A stretch of DNA of 64,000 nt from Blastomussa wellsi (taxonomy: Eukaryota; Cnidaria; Anthozoa; Scleractinia; Plerogyridae), in NCBI GenBank assembly GCA_947652115.1, contig OX393563.1, positions 1,555,829-1,619,828 of the forward strand, written 5' to 3'. Below the pieces are notes generated by a model. That model ran no database searches. It worked only from the letters and a program-made list of their open reading frames with translations, and was not told the origin of the DNA. Positions 57,262 through 64,000 of this stretch are shown here, piece after piece (position 1 is the first letter of the stretch; each line of letters begins with the position of its first letter). The translations under genes were made by a program, and so were the position numbers.

Positions 57262-57498
57262 TCAAGTTTGTACTTCTTCTAAATACCTTGTCTCACTGAA
57301 AGACAAATCAAAATTATTATAAATATAGCAAAATATATTTTCATAAGGTTTTTTATTGTCAATTTTATAATTATTTTGAAGAACTAATAAATCTTCATCT
57401 GTCGGGTATTTCTCCTTAGGATACACTCTTTTTTCTAAAGGCATCTCTTCATCAAAGAAATCTTCCGAAAAAGAAACGAACTTCGATTTAGTATCCAT
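57262..57498 (-). CDS. Unknown small acidic ORF downstream of the polymerase
   Basis: A 78-aa frame opens at ATG 57498, overlapping the end of the polymerase reading. It is rich in Asp, Glu, Phe and Tyr (EDFFDEEMPLEKR). I do not recognise it. Position after the polymerase and intact length suggest a genuine viral accessory ORF. Confidence 0.4.
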   Translation of the reverse strand: MDTKSKFVSFSEDFFDEEMPLEKRVYPKEKYPTDEDLLVLQNNYKIDNKKPYENIFCYIYNNFDLSFSETRYLEEVQT

Positions 57499-59987
57499 AT
57501 ATTAGGAACAGATAATTTTTTATTACCATAAGCTATAGTTGTAATACCATCTTTGAGAATGTATCTCTTATCATCATAAGAATTCAATGACATCTTGTTC
57601 AATTGAATACTTAATATCTCATGATTCTTTATCTTTATCAAATTAATGTTATGAGATAATTGTTTTTTCATTAATAATACATCTCTGAAAATATCTTGAC
57701 TAATTTCTTTTTCTATGACACTCTTAGATATACCTTTGGCTTTTTTATTTCTTCAGAATTGTCTAAGAGAAATGAGCACATTTTTGACTTGAGACCAATG
57801 AATTCACGAATTGGCATTCCAGCAGTTTCATCTTTCATCTTACCAATGACTTTTTTATTCTTTTCAGAATAGAATTCAGATTCTTTAGAATAATTAGAAA
57901 AGTCAAACATATCTTCATTTTCTTTCAAATCTTTATAAATATCTTCACTCTCTATTTCACAGATAAGAGAATCTGTATCAGTAAAGAGTAATTTAGCTCC
58001 AGGATATTTTTTCAAAATGAAATTGTAATGAAAATTATAAATAAAAATTTTACTTAATTCTAGAATTGACATTCCAACAAAATATGGCTTGTTCAAGAAT
58101 AGTCTTTTCTTCTTTCTATGTATGGCAACTAAATTTTCTGAAAATATTTTAGAAGAAATAAAATCTGGATTACTTTCCCACTTAAATAATTTTCGTTCAT
58201 TAGTTATCAATTGTTTTACCATAAATGGAATTATTAGCTATCACTTTCACTTTCTTTTCTCTTCTCAGTATTAAAGTCAATATACTTCTTTAGAAATGCC
58301 TTTTCTTTAAATTCTAGAATTCTATGAATTTTCTTTAATTTCATTCCTAATTCTAAATATAATTTCAAATTACGATAATGTAAAATGTAATTTTTCTTAG
58401 AGAAGAGATTTGCAACTAATTTTTTTAAGTAGCTCTTTATTATAAGGTGAAATCATTTCTTCACTAATTCTCATTTTCTCAGGAGCTAAAGGATAGTCAT
58501 TATGTAAATTATGAAGTTTCTTTGGATATTCTAAATCTTCTCTTAGTCTTAAATAATTCTTCCAAATACTCTTCGGATTTATCCAACGGAATTTTCCTAG
58601 AGGTAATTTATGAGACATTGCCCAGCCATAAAGATTATTTGCATCTAAATAAATGATGTAATTTGAATTTTCATCTTTCTTATAATTAGTCATGAATTTA
58701 TTATTTTCTCTTGAATACCTCTGAGATATATGACTAACACCTCCTCTCATGCCTTTCTCAACAAATTTATACATTATAAGAGAAGACATCAATTCTATTC
58801 GGACTCTTGTCATTCTAAGCATAGCAGTCCAAGAAAGGGCAGGCAAAGTCAGAAAATGAAGAGGATCCAATTTATAATACTCCAAAGATATTTTCCGAAA
58901 ATTTTCGAAAATGTCCAAGGGAAATATTACGTCACTCTCTAAATACAACTCGTGATATTCTCCTAAATTAGAAATTCCAAATTCTGTCCAAATGTTCTGA
59001 GCATGTAAATGATCTTCATCTTTCAGTTCTTCTTTTTTTCAAAGAATTGTAAAATTCATTTCTCTTTGGTAATTTATTTTCTAAGAATTTAGAAGATGAA
59101 TTCATATATTCATAAGGATAAACACCTTTTCTCTTTATCAATTCTAATTTGTCTTTGTATCTTTCTCTAGAAAATATAAATTTTGAAAGAGGAAGAATTT
59201 CAATTAGATCTGAAAGAGATGATTTCAGAAATTGATAGTCTAGAGCGAGCGTCGGAGCGAGACGAAGGGCTAACGCTCGAAACGTCAGCTCTTGAATCTC
59301 TACGGTGGCCAATTGACATTATCAACCCAGTTGATAAAACCAAATTATATTAGAATTTCTTAATTTCGGAGGTAATTGGATATAAGAAGAAGCTCTTAGA
59401 GGTTTACTCTTAACAACATTCATAAATTGTGATTTGATATCTTTAATTACCCATTTACTTCCATCAGAAATCCAATTAGAAATTTGATTACTCGGATTAT
59501 TTATTTTTCTAATTTTATCGTCTATTTCTTCAGAATTCATTAGAAGTTGTGTCTTAGAATTGAAGTAGCCATCTTTTTCTTCTTTCTCGAATCTATTTTC
59601 TATGAATTTGTCTTTTTCAAAGATGACATAAAGTGTAACAGAAAATTTTATATTCTTGAAGAGATCTAAATCTTTGAGGAGTTGATCTCTGATGAGAGGA
59701 AGAGTTTAATTTAATATTTCAAGAGGAAAATTACTATTTCTCATATGATAGATGATTTCATAGGTCTTTATAAAGCCACGCATTGCTTTTTCTCTAAGAA
59801 TAATCTCATTATTTTTTTTACTGGCCAGAGAGTCTTGTCTAATATATCTAGATTCATAATCTCGTACCATTTCTTTGACTCTATTTCTTGAAGGTAAAAA
59901 ATTTCTTTTATTTAATTCTCTTTCACATTCTATTATTCTTTCTATCAATTCATCTCGAGAGAGTTTTTGTAAAGTTCTTTTATCCAT
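57435..59987 (-). pseudogene. Protein-primed family B DNA polymerase (pPolB), broken
   Basis: Read from right to left: an N-terminal part 59987-59322 (in-frame TAA at 59706-59708; SYIQLPPKLRNS near its end), a Penelope-derived insertion at about 59255-59352, then 59250-59016 (KRKGVYPYEYMNS), 58948-58397 with motif A region YLDANNLYGWAMS, 58222-57713 with motif C DTDSL near 57970, and a C-terminal part ending near 57500 (KMSLNSYDDKRYIL). Frameshifts occur near 59035 (A-run), 58420, 58230 and 57730. The exonuclease segment that should follow the SYIQLP region is missing where the insertion lies. The family replicates Polintons and adintoviruses by protein priming. This copy cannot encode a working enzyme. 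No start upstream of 59987 was found. Confidence 0.85.
59255..59352 (+). mobile_element. Penelope 3' tail inserted in the viral polymerase
   Basis: GACGAAGGGCTAACGCTCG through CTACGGTGGCC to AACCCAGTTGATAAAACC is the same unit as at 14.2, 46.2 and 53.1 kb, with a short deletion (CTCTACGG for CTCTTTACGG). It sits exactly at the polymerase gap, so insertion and loss of the exonuclease segment may be one event. Confidence 0.85.
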
Positions 59988-60013
59988 ACAATCAAATTAG
60001 ATAAATACAGATT

Positions 60014-60904
60014 TCAAATTTTTTCAAAATCTCTGAGAGGTATCCATGAATTAAATACATTTGCATATCCAGACCATGATACTAAAGCTTTTTTCTTCTT
60101 TTTATCTCTTCTATTGACTTTATCAATTCTGAAGACATCTTGACGAGTTTTTTGTAATTCCTCTTCATAGAAGGATCCTTCTGACCTCATATCTTTCACT
60201 CTATAAGTAATAGGATTGGTAGGATTTATCCCAGAAATTATAAATATTTCTTCACTCCAATTAGGAGTGTATCCTTTATCAAATGCTTTCCTTTTGTGTC
60301 TACTTATTCTGACTTTATCACCCAATTTGAATTTAGGAGAAAGATATCTCTCTCTTTCTCTGAAAAGATTGAAATAGACAGTCCCTTCATTTTCCTTCTT
60401 AGAGGCATCTACAGGTTTCATTCTGAGAGATAAATGTGGAGTGTTATTATATTCTCTTAAGAGTTTCGGTAGAATATACTTTTGTATGATTCTGTGTAGA
60501 AAATTGTTTCCACATCTTCTCTTTCATAGTTCTATTCCATCTTTCAACAACACTACTCTTCTCTTCATTTTCTGTAAAATATAAATGAATATTTTCTTCA
60601 TTAAGTAATTTCTTTAAATCTTGATTATAGAATTCTTTTCCTTTATCAGTCCATAAGAATTGGTTTTCTTCCCTCAGAGAATATTTCTTTGAATGCTCTA
60701 GTCACACTTTCTCCCTTTCTTATCTCTAAGATATTTAATCCATCCATATTTACTAAAGATGTCTATAACCATTAATAAATATTTGATTCCTTTATTCCAA
60801 TTCGAGAATTTTTGTATTTCAACTAAATCTGCAGCCCATATCTCATCTATACAATTGATAATTACTCGCCGCCGAGTAAATTTCTTCTTCAATGGCTTAT
60901 GCAA
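60014..60904 (-). pseudogene. Retroviral-type integrase with C-terminal chromodomain, broken
   Basis: 60904-60698 carries the start of the catalytic core (IWAADLVEIQKFSNWNKG, then LLMVIDIFSKYGW), giving the first Asp. 60697-60480, in shifted frames, carries LWTDKGKEFYN with the second Asp and VVERWNRTMKEKMWKQF with the catalytic Glu. 60421-60014 is an intact ORF with FKLGDKVRISRHKR and a final chromodomain-like KALVSWSGYANVFNSWIP. The N-terminal HHCC zinc domain is absent: its place is taken by the end of the PLA2-like ORF at 60897, which suggests a deletion junction. Polinton integrases insert the element DNA into the host genome. This copy is inactive. Confidence 0.85.
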
Positions 60905-61439
60905 TTCTTTGGCTAATTCTTCTTGCCAACTCGACGGCTTCTTTAGTTTTTTCGATTCCTAATCCTAATTTCTTTTTCGTATTAATTAGAAATCTAGCTG
61001 TCTGTCCCCATTTCGGCATTTCACCATAAGGGATATTATCCAATTCTCTAACCATTTTCTCATCGCATTCATTTTTACTCTTTCCCATAGAATAACAAAT
61101 GTCATGATGAGCTGCAATCTCATCTTCTCTGTTATATGGCTTAACATACCATTCTAAGACTTCTCCTGTTTCTGGATCATATCTTAGTTGTTTCTCTAGA
61201 GGATTATAAGGACCCATGTATTTATATTTAGAAGGAGTCCATCCACCTCTCGGTCTTGGTAATTTGCCTATCATTTTATGAATGTCTATACCTTGACCTG
61301 AAATTTTACTTGATAAATCCTGAGTGAAAGAATCAAGAGCATCATCTAAATATTTGTGAGCTACTCCTTTCATTGTATTCTTAGCGAAATCCGACTTAAC
61401 TAATTTACTTAGTCCTTGTCTTCCTAAAACTGCAGCCAT
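60897..61439 (-). CDS. Viral phospholipase A2-like protein
   Basis: The 180-aa ORF starts at 61439. Residues about 72-82 read YKYMGPYNPL, like a calcium-binding loop, and AAHHDICYS (about residue 110) carries the His-Asp pair of the PLA2 active site. The N-terminal part is helical. Such domains occur in parvovirus capsids and in some Polinton/adintovirus virion proteins, where they are thought to help the particle leave endosomes. Only the domain is visible here; function is inferred. The C-terminus (KTKEAVELARRISQRIA) ends at 60897, next to the truncated integrase, so its natural end may be changed by the deletion. Confidence 0.75.
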   Translation of the reverse strand: MAAVLGRQGLSKLVKSDFAKNTMKGVAHKYLDDALDSFTQDLSSKISGQGIDIHKMIGKLPRPRGGWTPSKYKYMGPYNPLEKQLRYDPETGEVLEWYVKPYNREDEIAAHHDICYSMGKSKNECDEKMVRELDNIPYGEMPKWGQTARFLINTKKKLGLGIEKTKEAVELARRISQRIA

Positions 61440-61516
61440 TTTTACTCCACCTTTAAATAATTCTTCTCCAACAGAGCCGACATTGCCCCCTTCTTGAGGG
61501 GGCTTATTTCTTTTTT

Positions 61517-61660
61517 TTATTTCACGAATTTAGGTTTTGTAATTCCGCATTCTGCACAAGTACAAAAAATCACCAATCTTCCATTCTTGGCTGTCTTATA
61601 GCCCGATGGTTCTACGCATTCTGTTTCTTTTCTTTGCTTAACACAATATGATTTAACCAT
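61517..61660 (-). CDS. DUF5679-like small cysteine protein of the provirus
   Basis: A 47-aa ORF, too short for most ORF filters, runs from ATG 61660 to TAA 61517-61519. It carries YCVKQRKET near the start, NGRL in the middle and CAECGITK near the end. This resembles DUF5679-type mini-proteins of Polintons and adintoviruses, in which two Cys pairs bind zinc. The first pair is reduced here (YCVKQ instead of CxxC), so metal binding may be impaired. It lies between the PLA2-like gene and the packaging ATPase, all on the minus strand. Confidence 0.6.
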   Translation of the reverse strand: MVKSYCVKQRKETECVEPSGYKTAKNGRLVIFCTCAECGITKPKFVK

Positions 61661-61721
61661 TCTATATATTAATTGAATAGACAAAAAACAATTCTTGTTT
61701 TTATTACTCTATGAAGACTCA

Positions 61722-62261
61722 TCAAAATTTTTTTAATTCCTTTTTCTTTTTATGTACAAATAAGAAATCGTATTTGCCTAATTTATTAAATAATTCTGAT
61801 TCTATAAAATTTTCTCTAGAAATTAAATTGAGATGTGTCTTAGAATGAGGTTGGAAGAGAATCATATGAGAACAATTATTTCTAATTTTAGGGTCTATGT
61901 CATAATATGACTGAGAGAGATAACAAGTCGAAATATTTTGATGTCTTCCATCAGAAAAATGATTAGCAATTTTATCTTGTTCTTTAGAATAATTTATGAG
62001 GTCATCGAAAATTACTATCTTCCTGTTCTCTTTTGGATATTCTGAGGTGTTCATAATTTCTTCAGTTCCTTTAATTTCGAAGACAGGATAATACAAAAGA
62101 CGAAGGAGCATATTTAAGAGAGTATTAGTCTTACCACAATTACTCTTTCCGACAATGATCATGCGAAAATCTTCGGGAAGAAAATCTACTCTTCTTCTAT
62201 CCTTAATTTTTCCTTTCTTATCGTAATTTATGAGTTTCATCTGTATTATATTCTCTGACAA
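61722..62261 (-). CDS. A32/FtsK-like DNA packaging ATPase, shortened
   Basis: The 179-aa ORF starts at 62261. Walker A is GKSNCGKTN (about residue 38), Walker B is RKIVIFDDLI (about residue 81), and a downstream STCYLSQSYYDIDPKIRNN sensor region follows. The family pumps viral DNA into the capsid. Between the Walker motifs only about 35 residues remain (LLRLLYYPVFEIKGTEEIM), fewer than expected from memory of the family, so an in-frame deletion is likely. It faces the plus-strand genes across a 73-base gap. Confidence 0.85.
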   Translation of the reverse strand: MSENIIQMKLINYDKKGKIKDRRRVDFLPEDFRMIIVGKSNCGKTNTLLNMLLRLLYYPVFEIKGTEEIMNTSEYPKENRKIVIFDDLINYSKEQDKIANHFSDGRHQNISTCYLSQSYYDIDPKIRNNCSHMILFQPHSKTHLNLISRENFIESELFNKLGKYDFLFVHKKKKELKKF

Positions 62262-62334
62262 AGATAAGTGTAATTAGCTATTTATCAGAATAATTAAGTT
62301 ACTTTTACCATTTATTAATAAAATTAAATGATTA
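62262..62334. promoter_or_regulatory. Divergent intergenic gap of the provirus
   Basis: This AT-rich 73-base gap lies between the minus-strand ATPase and the plus-strand gene. It should contain both promoters; I see no certain motif. Confidence 0.4.
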
Positions 62335-62358
62335 ATGGCATTTATCTTCTCTTATATT

Positions 62359-62984
62359 ATGGACTTGAGTGAATATAAGAAAAATGCTGAGAAGAGATTC
62401 GAAGCTCAGAAAATGAAGAAAGTAGTTGCTGGTGTAATTTCTCAAGAAAGAAATTTAAGAGATGATAGACAATACGATTACTCTGAATTGTTCAAACCTG
62501 TCATCTCTAGTCAAGATCGTCAGCAAAATAAATTGATAAAACAATTACAAAGTGATTCTCAAAAAATTAGAGACAAGCAAGTTGCTATCATTAATCAATT
62601 GAAAGTAAATAAAGATGACATAAGAGAAATTGTGAAAGAAGAGGAAAGATTAGATAATATGAATGAATTACCCTTCTCTTCTGTTCCTCTTCCTCTAGAA
62701 GATGTTGACAAAGATAAAAAAATTTACCTATGTATGATTTTGAAAACATTTATACAGAAAAAGGTTTTGAAAACCTTGAAAAACATCTTAAATTTCCAAG
62801 ACCAAATGATTTATTGAAGATGAGTGAAGAAGATTTAATAAAATTTAAAAAAGAGAGAAACAAACAAATACTGACTTTAAACGGAAAAAGAAGTTCATAT
62901 ATACGTACAAAAGAAAAAACTGATAAAGATTTAAAATCTATAGATTTTTTAGATAATGTTATTTCAACTCTGAAAAAAATATAA
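62359..62984 (+). pseudogene. Coiled-coil viral ORF, frameshifted
   Basis: I start it at ATG 62359 (MDLSEYKKN); an in-frame ATG at 62335 is also possible. The first frame, to about 62720, is highly charged and helical (KLIKQLQSDSQKIRDKQVAI). An A-run near 62720 shifts the frame, after which YDFENIYTEKGFENLEKHL to STLKKI continues to TAA at 62984. The two frames read as one protein interrupted once. Its role is unknown; its position next to capsid genes suggests a virion or assembly protein. Confidence 0.6.
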
Positions 62985-62989
62985 TAATT

Positions 62990-63511
62990 CTATAAAACTA
63001 GCTATCGAATCAAAAAAACTAATGACAGGTCAAGGCATAAGAAAATATAATCAGAAAAAGAGAGATGCTTATAAATTACAAAATGAGAAATATGGCGGTC
63101 TTATGATCAATGTTCCTCGTCTTTTTCAAGAGATGATCATTGAAGCTCATAAAGACGGAAAAAGGTGTATGAGAATTCTGTGGATAAGAGTCTAATAGAT
63201 CTTATAGCTAAAAGATTTAATTCAAAAAAGAGAAATACTTCGAAAGCTTTGTAAATTTTCAATGGCTTGAATTTACTCTCTAATTTACCAATTCATCGTT
63301 CTTCTGGAAAATCAAAATTATTAGGTGGAAATATTTTCTATTATAATTCTCCACAAGAACTCATTAAGAACTTATAACAGGAACAAGAAGAGCTGGAAAT
63401 AATAATCTCCAGATTAGAAATGAAGCTTGGCAAATTCTTGACGAACTTCAAAAAATAGGTGCTATCTCTAAAGAACAATATGATAAATACGTGAAGAGTC
63501 ATTTAATCTGA
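62990..63511 (+). pseudogene. Polinton-type virion-associated ORF, broken several times
   Basis: Recognisable segments are MTGQGIRKYNQKKR (from 63023), KYGGLMINVPRLFQEM, LIAKRFNSKKR, LPIHRSSGKSK and, near the end, NEAWQILDELQKIGAISKE before TGA at about 63511. A frameshift near 63165, a TAA near 63252 and a second shift near 63375 break it. The composition and order resemble a protein found next to capsid genes in cnidarian Polintons, as I recall. Function unknown. Confidence 0.6.
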
Positions 63512-63524
63512 GATATAAATATAA

Positions 63525-64000
63525 ATGGAAATACCTATCATTCTAAATTCAACAGATGGTGTAAAAAATTCTAAGAGTCATGATTTCACTATACAATTTT
63601 CTTCTTCTCTGATTCTTGATCAAAATAAAAATTATTATCTTGCTCTTAATACTCTGAATATGTCTTACTCATGGTATAATATATCTCCTGCGTATTCGAA
63701 TAATAAAATTCGATATTCAAAAGATGGAGGAACGAGTTGGAAATATATCATATTTCCTTCTGGTAATTATTCTTATAGAGACATAAATCAATATATTCAA
63801 AGAACAATCAAGAATAATGGAGATCAATTTTCAGATGAAGTTCCAGGAAAAACTGATGAAGTTATAGGAATATTTCTTCCTTATACTTCTTCTGTTTTCA
63901 AAGTTTATATAGTTTATCAACTCCATCTAGAAAATTCAAATTTTGGAAATTTGATAGGATTTGAGAAAGTGAAAGTGGTAAGAACATCTTATTCAACAAA
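63525..64000 (+). CDS. Candidate minor capsid (penton-like) protein, 5' part
   Basis: The frame opens at ATG 63525 and stays open for 158 codons to the window edge, so it is missed by ORF lists that require a stop. It has alternating hydrophobic beta-strand character (FTIQFSSSLILDQNKNYYLA, then LNTLNMSYSWYNISPAY) and a GTSWKYIIFPSGNYSYRDIN segment. Position and style match the penton or minor capsid protein family of Polinton-like viruses, as I recall; this remains an inference. It appears intact within the window. Confidence 0.55.
   Translation, partial: MEIPIILNSTDGVKNSKSHDFTIQFSSSLILDQNKNYYLALNTLNMSYSWYNISPAYSNNKIRYSKDGGTSWKYIIFPSGNYSYRDINQYIQRTIKNNGDQFSDEVPGKTDEVIGIFLPYTSSVFKVYIVYQLHLENSNFGNLIGFEKVKVVRTSYST

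Larger units (their letters stand above)
55778..64000. mobile_element. Degraded Polinton/Maverick-like (adintovirus-related) provirus, partial
   Basis: The gene set is diagnostic of the group: protein-primed family B DNA polymerase, retroviral-type integrase with chromodomain, A32/FtsK-like packaging ATPase, PLA2-like protein, DUF5679-like protein, and a candidate capsid gene. Genes on the left half are on the minus strand; those after 62.3 kb are on the plus strand, away from a shared intergenic gap at 62262-62334. Numerous frameshifts, stops and internal deletions show that it is inactive. The left end is provisional and the right end lies outside the window. The major capsid protein and protease genes are not seen and may be to the right or lost. 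Confidence 0.85.

Noticed and set aside
1..64000. CRISPR arrays, operons, rRNA genes
   Set aside because: No regularly spaced identical repeats, no bacterial gene layout and no rRNA-like sequence seen; the window is eukaryotic.

Overview
The window looks like a cnidarian nuclear genome, most likely an anthozoan such as a stony coral. This is inferred from many short GT-AG introns, a RABGEF1/Rabex-5 orthologue, fibrinogen-domain secreted proteins, Penelope-like retroelement debris, dense foldback/MITE repeats and a degraded Polinton-type endogenous virus. Most open reading frames of 60-120 codons here are chance or repeat-derived. The genes reported were assembled by hand from splice sites, reading phase and protein motifs.

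Layout. 1-6.27 kb: repeats and intergenic DNA. 6.36-29.48 kb: a RABGEF1 gene of 15 exons (486 aa). Its intron 13 is 10.4 kb long and holds three other candidate genes: a 14-exon, 842-aa gene whose core matches the RAG1/Transib recombinase family (19.84-24.75 kb), a small five-exon gene of unknown function (25.37-26.20 kb), and an intronless antisense chromodomain gene (26.45-27.10 kb). 29.5-41.3 kb: repeat-rich intergenic DNA (MITEs, two opposed tRNA-type SINEs, several foldbacks) with one two-exon gene of unknown function (33.68-34.40 kb). 41.3-55.7 kb: a cluster of secreted proteins with two intact fibrinogen-related genes, one decayed fibrinogen exon, and a third gene with the same signal-peptide/coiled-coil first exon but different downstream exons. 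Penelope-like fragments lie among them. From about 55.8 kb to the window edge: an AT-rich, Polinton/Maverick-like (adintovirus-related) provirus with many frameshifts.

How the parts relate. RABGEF1 is an ordinary Rab5 exchange factor. The nested RAG1-like gene keeps all three catalytic acidic residues and all four zinc ligands known from RAG1, with almost identical spacing, yet has a host-like intron structure. It is the most interesting object here. The fibrinogen cluster looks like local duplication, exon decay and exon replacement in a family usually linked to recognition of microbes. In the provirus, the protein-primed DNA polymerase, integrase, packaging ATPase, PLA2-like protein, DUF5679-like protein and a candidate minor capsid protein are recognisable, but the polymerase, integrase and several other genes are broken, so it appears to be a dead copy. 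It has also received a Penelope-derived fragment.
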